Shown here one piece after another: positions 1-9,810 of a stretch of 34,997 nucleotides of DNA; within the stretch, counting starts at the first letter, position 1, and each line of letters begins with the position of its first letter. Source of the DNA: Dehalococcoidia bacterium (lineage in GTDB: Bacteria > Chloroflexota > Dehalococcoidia > E44-bin15); the NCBI GenBank assembly GCA_014859165.1, contig JACUUT010000003.1, positions 1 through 34,997 on the forward strand. Reading direction: 5' to 3'. The position numbers were made by a program, and so were the translations under genes. The notes beneath the pieces are model-generated. The model ran no database searches and was not told where the DNA came from. It saw only the letters and a list, made by a program, of their open reading frames with translations.

Positions 1-122
1 TCCAGTATTTTCAGCCCTTCCCTTATCGCCTCAGCCCTCACCCCCTCATCGCTGGTTGCCAGTCCCGCCGCCTGGTAGACCAAGCGACGCAGACATGGGT
101 AGCAATCACCGGCAGCTTTCAT
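1..122 (-). CDS. DUF89/ARMT1-like metal-dependent phosphatase family protein, N-terminus only (runs off left edge)
   Basis: Minus-strand translation from the ATG at 122: MKAAGDCYPCLRRLVYQAAGLATSDEGVRAEAIREGLKIL. It resembles the DUF89 N-terminus (M..S.DC.PCL.RQ...AARLAT.D). Not in the ORF track because it is short and truncated. Confidence 0.6.
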   Translation of the reverse strand, partial: MKAAGDCYPCLRRLVYQAAGLATSDEGVRAEAIREGLKIL

Positions 123-199
123 CCGTTTCCCCTATGATATTATACACCAATAAAGATAGGCTTGCCCTGGGGCAGCTTAGCCACTATACTGGTGTCGAT

Positions 200-559
200 A
201 TGAAACGCAAGGAGCTTGGCGCTCTGGGGGAGAACATAGCCGCCGAGTATTTAGCAAGGCTCGGATATGTGATTCGTGAGCGAAATTTTCGCTCCAAGGA
301 GGGTGAGATAGATATTATCGCTGAAAGGGATGATTTCCTCGTTTTTGTTGAGGTGCGCACCAGGAGAGGCTCCTCCTTTGGCACCCCTGAGGAATCGGTG
401 AATGCCAAAAAGAAAGAGAAGCTCATCACCCTGGCCCAAACCTATATTGAGAGCCATAATGACCTGCCACCATCCTGGCGCATCGATGTGGTCGCCGTGG
501 AGCTGACGAGGGAGGGCAAAGTCTCCCGGGTGGAGCTCATCGAAAATGCTATAGATTGA
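200..559 (+). CDS. YraN family (UPF0102) endonuclease-like protein
   Basis: MKRKELGALGENIAAEYLARLGYVIRERNFRSKEGEIDIIAERDDFLVFVEVRTRR is the typical YraN signature. ATG at 200 preferred over the longer ORF start at 56. Confidence 0.9.
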   Translation: MKRKELGALGENIAAEYLARLGYVIRERNFRSKEGEIDIIAERDDFLVFVEVRTRRGSSFGTPEESVNAKKKEKLITLAQTYIESHNDLPPSWRIDVVAVELTREGKVSRVELIENAID

Positions 560-623
560 GGGCTCGCATTTACCGATTTGCGATGATGTGTTAAAATACA
601 AGACGATTGAGGGGGTGAAGCCC

Positions 624-980
624 ATGCCGATCTACGAGTATCGATGTAACGCCTGCCAACGCAAGGTCGCTATCTATCTGCGCAACTTCTCGGCATCGCC
701 AAGGTGCCCTCACTGCGGCGGCGAGGACCTTTCTCGACTCTTCTCTACCTTTGCTCTCCGAGGGACGTATAAGGATATATATGATGATATACTCACCGAC
801 CGCCAGTTGACGGATGGTTTGATGCGCAATGACCCCAGGGCTCTGGCTGAATGGAATAAAAGGATGACTCGCGGGATGGAGGATGATATGATGAGCCCGG
901 AGTATGAGGAGACTTTGGGGAGGCTGGAACATGGGGAGATGCCCCAGATGCCCGTGGGTGAAATGCCCGAAGATGATTAA
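624..980 (+). CDS. FmdB family zinc ribbon protein
   Basis: MPIYEYRCNACQRKVAIYLRNFSASPRCPHCGGEDLSRLFSTFA: N-terminal FmdB zinc ribbon with two CxxC pairs. Confidence 0.85.
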   Translation: MPIYEYRCNACQRKVAIYLRNFSASPRCPHCGGEDLSRLFSTFALRGTYKDIYDDILTDRQLTDGLMRNDPRALAEWNKRMTRGMEDDMMSPEYEETLGRLEHGEMPQMPVGEMPEDD

Positions 981-1021
981 GGGTGTTCAACTGTCACCCT
1001 GAACGACAGTGAAGGGTCTCT

Positions 1022-1048
1022 AGATTCTTCGCTTCGCTCAGAATGACA
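1022..1048. repeat. short modular intergenic repeat (AGATTCTTC-GCTTCGC-TCAGAATGACA)
   Basis: Shares end modules with 17245-17280 in the opposite orientation. Embedded in a 991-1049 segment that also has cTGTCAccctgaa at its left end. Confidence 0.7.
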
Positions 1049-1096
1049 GATGGATTATGAAATGCCTGAGGAGGACTCGGAGTGAGGTGATTAGTT

Positions 1097-1465
1097 ATGC
1101 CTATCTATGAGTTTCGCTGTAATGGTTGTCAAAAAAGGCTAAACCTTTTCGTAAAGAGCATTGTCGGCTCGCTTCCCCCTGAGTGCCCTCACTGCGGCAG
1201 TAAGGAGCTCGTGCGGCTGGTCTCCAGTTTTGCCCATCACAAATCGCATCAGACATTCCTTGAGGAGGCAGGCCCACCCCAGGCCATGGGTGGCCCTGAC
1301 TACTATAAAGACCCCCGCAATATTGGAAGGTGGGCGGAGCACAGGCTCAAAGAATTGGGAATGGATATGCGCAGCGAGGAATACTGGAACACCTTCTCAG
1401 AGGTCCGTGAGATGATCGATGCAGCAAAGGAAGGCGAGATGCCGGAGCCACTCAAGGACATATAG
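1097..1465 (+). CDS. FmdB family zinc ribbon protein (paralogue of 624-980)
   Basis: MPIYEFRCNGCQKRLNLFVKSIVGSLPPECPHCGSKELVRLVSSFA. Confidence 0.85.
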   Translation: MPIYEFRCNGCQKRLNLFVKSIVGSLPPECPHCGSKELVRLVSSFAHHKSHQTFLEEAGPPQAMGGPDYYKDPRNIGRWAEHRLKELGMDMRSEEYWNTFSEVREMIDAAKEGEMPEPLKDI

Positions 1466-2479
1466 ATGCTACGCCTCATCGATGCCAACCTCAACCGCAT
1501 CAGCGAGGGGCTACGCCTACTTGAGGATGTCGCCCGCTTCATTCTCAACAACGCCCGAATAAGCGCCGAGCTCAAATCCCTGCGCCATGAGCTTTTGGAC
1601 ACCACGCTACAAAAAGAGCTCCTCTCCGCCCGGGATTCGTCAGGGGATGTGGCCGCCTTTGCCGAGGAGGAGGCTCGCCGCGATGACCTCCCCACCATCG
1701 TTACCGCTAACGCCAGGAGGGTGCAGGAATCGCTAAGGGTCCTGGAGGAGTTTGCCAAGCTCCCCGAAATTACTCTAGACTCAGCGAGGTTTAAGAAGGC
1801 GCGCTTTACCCTCTACGAGATAGAAAAGAGCATGACCGCCAGGCTGCTTCGCCGCGAAAAGAGAATTGCGGGACTCTATGTAATTATCGACTCAGAGGCA
1901 CTACGGGGGAAGGATGAAATGGAGGTCTGCCGCCAGGCGATTTGCGGCGGGGCAAAGATAATTCAACTGCGGGACAAGCACCGGGCCAAGGGAGAGCTAT
2001 TAGTCAGGGCGAATAAGCTGAGGGAGCTCTGCGCTCAATCTGACGTGCTCTTTATTATGAATGATTACCTCGATATCGCTCTCGCCTCAGGCGCCGATGG
2101 GCTTCACCTGGGACAAGGCGACCTCCCAATTTCTACAGCGCGCCAGCTAGTCCCCATCGATAAGATTTTAGGCTGCTCCACCACCACCCTCGAAGAGGCG
2201 CTTAAGGCCGAGACTGATGGTGCCGATTATATTACTGTGGGCTCAATCTATCCTACCCCATCCAAGGCGGGCGCTATAGTAGTGGGGCTGGAGCGGCTTC
2301 GCCGGATCAGGGAGGCAATAGCGATCCCCATTGTCGCCATTGGGGGCATCGATGAGAGTAATGCCGCCGCGGCCCTGGAGGCCGGGGCGGATTCTATAGC
2401 AGTGATCAGCGCTGTCTGCGGGGCAAAGGATGTGGAGGAAGCAGCGCGGCGGCTAACAGCTAGAATAGAGGTAAAGTAG
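1466..2479 (+). CDS. thiE: Thiamine-phosphate synthase with N-terminal ThiD2-like domain
   Basis: N-terminus MLRLIDANLNRISEGLRLLEDVARF (ThiD2-type). C-terminus GLYVIIDSEAL...IIQLRDKHRAKGELL...FIMNDYLDIALASGADGLHLGQGDLP...VGSIYPTPSKAG (ThiE). Confidence 0.9.
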   Translation: MLRLIDANLNRISEGLRLLEDVARFILNNARISAELKSLRHELLDTTLQKELLSARDSSGDVAAFAEEEARRDDLPTIVTANARRVQESLRVLEEFAKLPEITLDSARFKKARFTLYEIEKSMTARLLRREKRIAGLYVIIDSEALRGKDEMEVCRQAICGGAKIIQLRDKHRAKGELLVRANKLRELCAQSDVLFIMNDYLDIALASGADGLHLGQGDLPISTARQLVPIDKILGCSTTTLEEALKAETDGADYITVGSIYPTPSKAGAIVVGLERLRRIREAIAIPIVAIGGIDESNAAAALEAGADSIAVISAVCGAKDVEEAARRLTARIEVK

Positions 2480-3127
2480 ATGGGAAAGCTAACAGCTAAA
2501 CTGGAACTAATCGCTGAGAGGGCACGCACTACCCTATCAGCCAAGGATGCTGCTCGGGAGAAGGCTCTTCAGTCCTCACGGGAAGCGCTTCGCCACTCCA
2601 CCGATGCCATCCGCTCGGTGCACCGCGGCGAGTATGAAGAGGCCAAAAAGCGATTGACACAGGCTCGCAACCTCCTCAAAGCGCTGGACGAGACCTTGAG
2701 TGAGCACCAGGATCTCCTTCATACAGGCTTTGTCTATAGTGCCCAGAAGGAGTATGTGGAGGGCTGCGTCACCCTGGGCCTGATTGCGGAAAATTCCCTT
2801 CCCGGCCCCGAAGAGCTGGGCATAGGCTACGCTGCCTATCTCAACGGATTAGGAGAGGCAATAGGAGAGCTAAGGCGTCACATCCTCGATATCACCAGGA
2901 AGGGGGAGATCGAACGCTGCGAAGAACTCCTTGAGACTATGGATGACATCTATGGGGCGCTAGTAACCATGGACTTCCCTGATGCCATGACAGGGGGGCT
3001 GAGGAGAACCACCGATGCAGTGCGAGGCATTCTGGAGAGGACCAGAGGCGACCTGACCATCGCCTTCAGACAAAGGGGACTGGAGGAAAAAATGGCAGCC
3101 TTTGAGAAGAAGCTGGGGGGGAGTTAG
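2480..3127 (+). CDS. Translin family protein
   Basis: 215 aa helical protein ending in ALVTMDFPDAMTGGLRRTTDAVRGILERTRGDLTIAFRQ, matching the translin/TRAX C-terminal signature. Starts directly at the preceding stop codon. Confidence 0.75.
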   Translation: MGKLTAKLELIAERARTTLSAKDAAREKALQSSREALRHSTDAIRSVHRGEYEEAKKRLTQARNLLKALDETLSEHQDLLHTGFVYSAQKEYVEGCVTLGLIAENSLPGPEELGIGYAAYLNGLGEAIGELRRHILDITRKGEIERCEELLETMDDIYGALVTMDFPDAMTGGLRRTTDAVRGILERTRGDLTIAFRQRGLEEKMAAFEKKLGGS

Positions 3128-3144
3128 CGTATTCAGGAGGGCGA

Positions 3145-5190
3145 ATGATAGATCCGATATTTATCGCGATAATCGCGGGTGCTTTGGGGCTTGCTTTTGC
3201 CGCGTTCCTCGCCACTTATGTATTGAGGCAGGATCAGGGCTCGGAGAGGATGAGGGAGATCTCAGGAGCCATCAAAGAGGGTGCGATGGCCTTCCTGAGG
3301 CGGGAATATCAAATACTGGCCATATTCGTTGTGGTCATTACCCTCGTTCTGGGTCTGATCCCTCCTCTCGGATGGTGGGTCGCCCTCTCCTTCATTTTCG
3401 GCGCTTTGTGCTCAGGGATCGCTGGCTTTATCGGCATGAATATGGCCATAAGGTCCAACTCCAGAACAGCGGCCGCCGCCGAGAGGAGTTTGAACCACGG
3501 ACTCAGGGTCTCCTTCCGCAGTGGGGCAGTGATGGGGCTCTGCGTTGTCGGCATTGGCATCCTGGGGTTGAGCATCCTTTACATTGCCTTTCATAGTAAC
3601 ATTGACTTTCTCAAAATTATCCCTGGCTTCGGCTTCGGCGCTTCGTTGGTAGCCATCTTCGCCAGGGCAGGTGGCGGCATCTATACCAAGGCAGCGGATA
3701 CCGGTGCTGACCTTGTGGGGAAGGTGGAGAAGGGCATCCCTGAGGACGACCCCCGAAATGCCGCTGTTATCGCCGACTTTGTCGGCGATAATGTGGGTGA
3801 TGTCGCCGGTATGGGCGCCGACCTCTTTGAGTCCTATGTGGACGCTATCATTGCTACTATGGCACTTTCCATGCTGGCCTGGTCTGCAACCATGACAGCT
3901 CCCTTGACCCCTGATAAGGAGACGGCATGGTATCTGCCGATGATGGTCGCTGCCGGGGGGATTATCGCCTCCATTATCGGGGCCTTTCTGGTCAGGGTAG
4001 GTGAAAAGCCGGAGATGAGTGCACTGCTGGGCGCATTACGCCGCGGCACCTTCTCAGCATCGATCCTGACTGCTGGTTTTGCCGCCCTGGCGGTATATTT
4101 CCTCGACGCCAGTTGGGGGATACTATGGGCTGTCCTCGCCGGGCTGATCGCCGGCATGCTCATCGGGGAGAGCACCAACTATTTTACCTCCTATAGCTTC
4201 GGGCCGACTCGCCGCATCTCCGAGGCGTCACAGACGGGCGCAGGCACCACGATAACAGCAGGGTTTGCCAATGGGCTGATGAGCACCCTACCCCCCATTA
4301 TCCTGGTAGCCATAGCCATCCTCGTGGCCCACTACTTCGCTGGCATGTATGGCATCGCTATCGCCGGGATTGGCATGCTCGCCACACTGGGGATCACCCT
4401 GGCCACCGACGCCTACGGCCCGGTGGCAGATAATGCTGGTGGGATCGTCGAGATGTCAGATTTGCCACCGGAGATCAGGGAGAGGACTGATGCCCTCGAC
4501 TCCCTGGGCAATACCACAGCAGCCACGGGAAAGGGATTTGCCATCGGGGCAGCGGCGCTCACCGCCCTCGCCTTGATGGTATCCTACACCCAGGCGGTAG
4601 GGATCCAATTCGCTGCTATCAGTCTGCTTGATCCGGTCGTGGTTGCCGGCTTATTCCTCGGCGTTCTGATGCCAGCTCTCTTCTGCGCCCTGACCCTGAA
4701 CGCGGTCGGCAGAACCTCCTTTGCCATAATTAACGAGGTTCGCCGCCAGTTCCGTGAGATCAAGGGGATCATGACAGGAGAGGCGAGACCTGAGTATGGC
4801 AAGTGCGTCGATATATGCACCAAGGCTGCCTTAAAGGAGATGATTGCACCTGGCCTCATCACTGTGGCTGCTCCCATTATCGTCGGCTTTGTATTGGGGC
4901 CGCTGGCTCTGGGAGGCTTCCTGATTGGGGCAATTGCTTCCGGATTCCTCATCGCCGTAATGATGGCTAATGCCGGTGGCTCCTGGGATAACGCCAAGAA
5001 GTGGATCGAGAAGGGCAACTACGGGGGCAAGGGGTCAGATGCCCATAAGGCAGCGGTTGTCGGCGACACGGTAGGCGACCCGTTTAAGGATACCTCGGGC
5101 CCATCCCTGAACATCATGATAAAGCTGATGTCCATAATAGCGCTGGTTTTAGCGCCGGTGCTGGCGGGCGTAACCGGGATTCTTGGGTAA
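3145..5190 (+). CDS. hppA: Membrane-bound ion-translocating pyrophosphatase
   Basis: Polytopic 681 aa protein with [11 protein letters not shown]-like ([47 protein letters not shown]) and [18 protein letters not shown] motifs and C-terminal [18 protein letters not shown]. Confidence 0.97.
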   Translation: MIDPIFIAIIAGALGLAFAAFLATYVLRQDQGSERMREISGAIKEGAMAFLRREYQILAIFVVVITLVLGLIPPLGWWVALSFIFGALCSGIAGFIGMNMAIRSNSRTAAAAERSLNHGLRVSFRSGAVMGLCVVGIGILGLSILYIAFHSNIDFLKIIPGFGFGASLVAIFARAGGGIYTKAADTGADLVGKVEKGIPEDDPRNAAVIADFVGDNVGDVAGMGADLFESYVDAIIATMALSMLAWSATMTAPLTPDKETAWYLPMMVAAGGIIASIIGAFLVRVGEKPEMSALLGALRRGTFSASILTAGFAALAVYFLDASWGILWAVLAGLIAGMLIGESTNYFTSYSFGPTRRISEASQTGAGTTITAGFANGLMSTLPPIILVAIAILVAHYFAGMYGIAIAGIGMLATLGITLATDAYGPVADNAGGIVEMSDLPPEIRERTDALDSLGNTTAATGKGFAIGAAALTALALMVSYTQAVGIQFAAISLLDPVVVAGLFLGVLMPALFCALTLNAVGRTSFAIINEVRRQFREIKGIMTGEARPEYGKCVDICTKAALKEMIAPGLITVAAPIIVGFVLGPLALGGFLIGAIASGFLIAVMMANAGGSWDNAKKWIEKGNYGGKGSDAHKAAVVGDTVGDPFKDTSGPSLNIMIKLMSIIALVLAPVLAGVTGILG

Positions 5191-5243
5191 ACCCTCATGG
5201 GCAGTTGCCCATTAACAAATCATAAAAAGTAATATGCCACATA

Positions 5244-5369
5244 CCGTTCGTGGTGAGCCCTTCGGCTGAGCTCAGGACAGGCTTGTCGAACCCCGTTCGT
5301 GGTGAGCGTTCGGCTGAGCTCACGCCGAAGCCCAGTCGAACCACCCTTCGACAAGCTCAGGGCGAACGG
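5244..5369. repeat. intergenic composite repeat: two direct CCGTTCGTGGTGAGC...GTCGAAC units and one inverted CCCTTCGACAAGCTCAGGGCGAACGG unit
   Basis: Direct units begin at 5244 and 5293. The inverted partial unit ends at 5369. Lies between convergent genes hppA and the MBL hydrolase. Confidence 0.85.
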
Positions 5370-5379
5370 AGTAAAGGGG

Positions 5380-6036
5380 CTAATCGCTCAGGAAGGGATT
5401 CCATTTACGCTCGGTGGCGACGGTGGTCTGGGGGCCATGCCCGGGGAGAACGATGGTCTCATCGGGTAGAACCATAAGCTTGTTCTGAATACTGTCAATA
5501 AGCCTTTTGTAGCTACACCCGGGGAAGTCCGTCCTGCCAATGCCAAAGTTGAACAGGGTGTCCCCACAGAAGACCACCCCATGCCCGTAAAGGGAGATGC
5601 CCCCTGAGCTATGACCGGGGGTATGGAGAACAGTGAAGCTGAGGTCGCCGATCTCGATGATGTCGCCATCCTTGAGCAGCCTTTCAGGCTTAGGGGACGG
5701 CCCAAAGGAGCCGGTCGCCAGCATACCAAGTATTCGGGCCATTCCCTGCGTGATTCCCCCGGTGAACTCAGCCTCATGGATGGCGAAGGGAGCGCCGGTG
5801 TCCTCTTTGACCTCACGAAGCGCCATAATGTGATCAGGATGAGCGTGAGTGGCGACAATGAGCTTTATGGTGAGCCCAAGCTGGCGCACACTATCCATTA
5901 TGGTCTCGGCCTCGGCGCAGGGGTCGATGATCATCCCCTCCTTGGTCTTCTCCGAGCCCACGATATAGCAGTTGGAGAGGAAGGGACCCAGTTCCAGCCC
6001 TCTTAAAATCATAGTGCTATTGTTCGCTATTCTCAC
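5380..6036 (-). CDS. MBL-fold metallo-hydrolase (glyoxalase II-like)
   Basis: LIVATHAHPDHIMALREV (THxHxDH), HTPGHSSGGISLYG, VFCGDTLFNFGIGRTDFPG, VLPGHGPQTTV. Confidence 0.9.
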   Translation of the reverse strand: MRIANNSTMILRGLELGPFLSNCYIVGSEKTKEGMIIDPCAEAETIMDSVRQLGLTIKLIVATHAHPDHIMALREVKEDTGAPFAIHEAEFTGGITQGMARILGMLATGSFGPSPKPERLLKDGDIIEIGDLSFTVLHTPGHSSGGISLYGHGVVFCGDTLFNFGIGRTDFPGCSYKRLIDSIQNKLMVLPDETIVLPGHGPQTTVATERKWNPFLSD

Positions 6037-6051
6037 TTCCCTGTCAAGCCT

Positions 6052-6080
6052 TTGACATTTAGCGGCAACCCCGATAAAAT
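6052..6080 (+). promoter_or_regulatory. predicted sigma70-like promoter TTGACA-N17-TAAAAT
   Basis: TTGACA at 6052-6057 and TAAAAT at 6075-6080, 17 bp apart, upstream of the methyltransferase start at 6108. Confidence 0.5.
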
Positions 6081-6088
6081 CGGGGTTG
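6066..6088. repeat. perfect inverted repeat CAACCCCGAT-AAA-ATCGGGGTTG
   Basis: 10 bp perfect arms and 3 nt loop. Covers the predicted -10 element. Confidence 0.85.
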
Positions 6089-6107
6089 TTAGATATAGAG
6101 GGTTAAT

Positions 6108-8408
6108 ATGACAACACAAGCTGTAATCATCGAACCGATTCGCCGTCCCTTTCCTGCCTTAAAGTATCAGGCTTGGCATCGCATGATTCATCCCTACTAC
6201 ACGAAACAGCCGTCAAATGTCGTTGGCGAGTATATCCGCCACTTTTGCCCCCAGGGTGGGCTTGTAGTCGACCCCTTCTGCGGCAGCGGTGTTACTGCAA
6301 TTGAGGCGCTCACCTCAAGGCGGAGCGCCATATGTATGGATTTGGACCCCCTGGCAGTTTTCATCACCAGGCAGACCTGCCTCGCCCCCGTTGACCTCAA
6401 CGCTTACTGGGAAGCCTACCACCAGGTGGAGCGAGAGATGAAGCCGATTGTGGAATTTGTCCGCAACGCTTCAACCAGAGAGCTGGAAGATTATGAGATA
6501 ACAGAATGGTATCCCAAAGGGGTGAAGCTTCCCTCAAATGCCGACAGAGGGTATGTGGAAGGCCTGTTTGACAGAAGGCAGCTAATAATCTTTGCTCATT
6601 TGCATTCAGCCATTATGAGGATGCCAAATGAGCAGGCAAGAGGACTTCTATTGCTCGCTTTCTCAGCGAGTTTAGCAATAGCAAACAAAATGAGCAAATA
6701 CGACCGAAAGAGGGGTGGGGGCACCTGCGGAGTCTTCATAGTCTACCGTTATTGGGTGCCTCCGTACCCTAGTTACCGTGATGCGTGGGACGTGTTCAAG
6801 GTTAGGGCAAGGCTGGTAGCTAATGCCAAGAAGAAGAGCAATGAGATTTTTGGCGACTTTGTTCGTGAGGGCGAAACTTTTAGTGTCTATCGCGATTCCG
6901 CCGAGAGCCTGCTCAAGTGTGTGGATGAAAAGTCGGTGGATTATATCTATACTGACCCGCCCTATGGGGCGCATATCGCCTATTTAGACCTGGGCACGAT
7001 GTGGCACGCCTGGCTCGGATTTGAGGTCACCGATGGGATGCGGGCGAGGGAGGCAATCGAAGGTGGAGAGCAGCAATTTGACGAAAAGCATTATCTGGAT
7101 GTGCTTCAGAAATCGTTTGAGCAGATGTTCTACGCCTTAAAGGATGATGCCTGGCTATCGCTCGTCTTCCATCACAAGGAAACCCGCCTATGGTATTCCA
7201 TCCGGGATATGCTTCGCTACAGCGGCTTTGAGTATGTAAACTGTGTCGCCCAGCCGTTGAGTTATAAGACCTTCCACAAGATTAAGAATCCCCTGCGAGT
7301 TCTTGGCGAAAGCCTTATTGTCAACTTCCAGAAGACCGCTAAAAGGAAAATATCTCAGCCTATGTCTCTACCAATGGCAAATCTGATTAAGAATGTTGCG
7401 GAGAGGGTAATTTACCGTGGCGGAGGCGCCACCACAGAGGAGATACTCAGAGAGGTAGTGCCAGAGCTTCTTGATGATGACCTTTTCATTGATGCTGCCG
7501 CTAAAAATATCAGTGATATTCTGGCAATCCTCGATAGCGACTTTGAGCTTGATAATAATAACATGTGGCAAATCAGGGCTGGACGCAAGCTTGGTAATTT
7601 CATTGAGCCAAGAAAGCGCATCAGATATTATGTGATGCGCTATTTACACAAAGTAGGTAAAGCAAACTTCGATGAAATCGTTACCTTCATCCTTCCTCGC
7701 TTGATAAACGGGCACGAACCTACAAAGGAGGATATTGACGATGTGCTGAAAGAGGTTGCAGTATCCCATGATGGCATTAACTGGGAGCTGAAGAAACCAG
7801 AGGAGTTAGCGGAGCAAGGAGAGTTGCCGCTATTTGAAACTGCTGCTGAATATGTAGCTGAAATCCCAGCCAGCACAACGCATAACCAACAGATTTATCG
7901 GCTTGCCTTGCTCTGCCAGAAAGCGGGGCTTGTCCCCTACATAGGCAGGCAAGAGAGAAGCGACCCCATGCTGGCGCGCCTCAAACCCCTAACCCAGCTT
8001 AACATCAAGGTGGAGCCAGAGAAGATGAGGCGCATCGAGCAAATCGACATTATCTGGGCTACGGCGGATGGCAGCCCTGTTTGGGCGTTTGAAATAGAGG
8101 AGCACACACCAATCTTGAGCGCCTTGGAACGCTTCTCAGCCTTACTTGACGCTACGCCAGAATTAGGGCACAGGCATCAGGTGACCATTGTTGCTCCCAA
8201 AACCAGGAGGAGGAAACTAAACCAGGAATTAACGACTTCCTCCTATATAGGCCGACCAGCGTATCTCGAAACTAAGATTAGCTATATATTCGCTGAGGAT
8301 TTAGAAAAGGAGTTCAACAAGTTAACTACTCGTGCGAGCATTAGAGGAGAGGAGCTACATAGTATATGCCACTTCCCTACCGGCAGTGAGACGGGGGGCA
8401 GAGAGTGA
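6108..8408 (+). CDS. Site-specific DNA methyltransferase (N6A/N4C type) with C-terminal PD-(D/E)XK-like nuclease region
   Basis: SAM motif [16 protein letters not shown], catalytic motif [26 protein letters not shown]-terminal region [35 protein letters not shown] resembles the D...ExE/K core of restriction-endonuclease-like folds. Confidence 0.85.
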   Translation: MTTQAVIIEPIRRPFPALKYQAWHRMIHPYYTKQPSNVVGEYIRHFCPQGGLVVDPFCGSGVTAIEALTSRRSAICMDLDPLAVFITRQTCLAPVDLNAYWEAYHQVEREMKPIVEFVRNASTRELEDYEITEWYPKGVKLPSNADRGYVEGLFDRRQLIIFAHLHSAIMRMPNEQARGLLLLAFSASLAIANKMSKYDRKRGGGTCGVFIVYRYWVPPYPSYRDAWDVFKVRARLVANAKKKSNEIFGDFVREGETFSVYRDSAESLLKCVDEKSVDYIYTDPPYGAHIAYLDLGTMWHAWLGFEVTDGMRAREAIEGGEQQFDEKHYLDVLQKSFEQMFYALKDDAWLSLVFHHKETRLWYSIRDMLRYSGFEYVNCVAQPLSYKTFHKIKNPLRVLGESLIVNFQKTAKRKISQPMSLPMANLIKNVAERVIYRGGGATTEEILREVVPELLDDDLFIDAAAKNISDILAILDSDFELDNNNMWQIRAGRKLGNFIEPRKRIRYYVMRYLHKVGKANFDEIVTFILPRLINGHEPTKEDIDDVLKEVAVSHDGINWELKKPEELAEQGELPLFETAAEYVAEIPASTTHNQQIYRLALLCQKAGLVPYIGRQERSDPMLARLKPLTQLNIKVEPEKMRRIEQIDIIWATADGSPVWAFEIEEHTPILSALERFSALLDATPELGHRHQVTIVAPKTRRRKLNQELTTSSYIGRPAYLETKISYIFAEDLEKEFNKLTTRASIRGEELHSICHFPTGSETGGRE

Positions 8409-9763
8409 AAGTAGACATGGAAAAGATGGTCTCCCTCTGTAAACGGAGGGGCTTCATCTTCCAATCGAGCGAGATATACGGCGGGCTTTCCAGTTGCTGG
8501 GACTATGGACCGCTGGGGGTGGAGCTGAAGCGCAATATTAAGGAGGCCTGGTGGCGGGCTATGGTTCAGGAGAGGGAGGATATTGTTGGCCTGGATTCAA
8601 GCATCCTGATGCACCCCAAGACATGGGTTGCCAGCGGGCATGTGGATGGCTTCGCCGACCCGATGGTGGATTGCAAGGAGTGCCGCCAGCGCTGGCGCGC
8701 CGACGATACCAAAGATGGTCGCTGCCCCGATTGCGGCGGTGAGCTCACCGAGCCCCGCATGTTCAACCTCATGTTCAAGACATTCTTCGGACCAGTGGAG
8801 GATGAGACAGCCACGGTCTATCTGCGCCCGGAGACGGCTCAGGGGATATTCGTCAACTTCGCTAGCGTGATGAACACGGCGCGCAAGAAGCTTCCCTTTG
8901 GCATCGCCCAGATCGGCAAGGCTTTTAGAAACGAGATCACCACCGGAAACTTTATCTTTAGAAGTCGCGAGTTCGAGATGATGGAGATCGAGTTCTTCGT
9001 CAAGCCAGATACCGCTGACGCATGGCTCAACTACTGGCTTGAGGAGCGATTCAACTGGTATACCAAATTGGGCATCAAGGGTGAGAACCTCCGCCTCCGC
9101 CAGCACGCCAAGGATGAGCTTGCCCACTATGCCCGCTCCTGCTACGACATCGAATACCTTTTCCCGATGGGCTGGGCAGAGCTTGAGGGCATCGCTCATC
9201 GCGGCGACTTCGACCTGGCACAGCATACCCAATTTAGTGGTAAGGACCTCAGCTACTTCGACCCCGATAGCAACGAGCGTTACCTCCCCTATGTCATCGA
9301 GCCCTCGGCAGGGGTGGATCGCTCTGCCCTCGCCTTCCTCCTCGATGCCTACGATGAGGAGCCAGATAAGGATGAGATACGGGTGGTGCTTCGCCTCCAT
9401 CCCGACCTTGCGCCGATAAAGGTGGCCATCCTCCCCCTGAGCCGAAACGAGTCCCTCATCCCTATGGCGCGCGATGTCTACGCCGACCTGCGCAAATGCT
9501 TCGTGACGCAGTTCGACGATGCCCAGAGCATTGGCAGGCGCTATCGCAGGCAGGACGAGATCGGCACCCCATTCTCGGTCACCATCGACTTCCAGTCGCT
9601 TGAGGATAATCAGGTTACCATTCGCGAGCGCGACAGCATGAAGCAGATAAGGGTGCCCCGATATATCGGGGAGCTCAAGCGCACCCTTGAGGCCAAGCTT
9701 TCCGGCGAGCCCCTCGATGTCCTGCCCCCTGGCGGCAGCTACTGGCTTGGGTTCGAGGGGTAG
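8405..9763 (+). CDS. glyS: Glycyl-tRNA synthetase, class II homodimeric type
   Basis: [97 protein letters not shown] start overlaps the upstream stop (GTGA). Confidence 0.96.
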   Translation: MKVDMEKMVSLCKRRGFIFQSSEIYGGLSSCWDYGPLGVELKRNIKEAWWRAMVQEREDIVGLDSSILMHPKTWVASGHVDGFADPMVDCKECRQRWRADDTKDGRCPDCGGELTEPRMFNLMFKTFFGPVEDETATVYLRPETAQGIFVNFASVMNTARKKLPFGIAQIGKAFRNEITTGNFIFRSREFEMMEIEFFVKPDTADAWLNYWLEERFNWYTKLGIKGENLRLRQHAKDELAHYARSCYDIEYLFPMGWAELEGIAHRGDFDLAQHTQFSGKDLSYFDPDSNERYLPYVIEPSAGVDRSALAFLLDAYDEEPDKDEIRVVLRLHPDLAPIKVAILPLSRNESLIPMARDVYADLRKCFVTQFDDAQSIGRRYRRQDEIGTPFSVTIDFQSLEDNQVTIRERDSMKQIRVPRYIGELKRTLEAKLSGEPLDVLPPGGSYWLGFEG

Positions 9764-9810
9764 GGAGGAGAGAATTCTCGAGTGCTAGAGCGGGAGAATA
9801 ATTAGCTGAG

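Noticed and set aside
3102-3596. 164 aa + strand ORF overlapping the start of hppA
   Set aside because: Out-of-frame overlap with clear hppA coding sequence; low-complexity translation.
8597-9400. 267 aa minus-strand ORF opposite glyS
   Set aside because: Antisense to conserved GlyRS motifs; no family signature.
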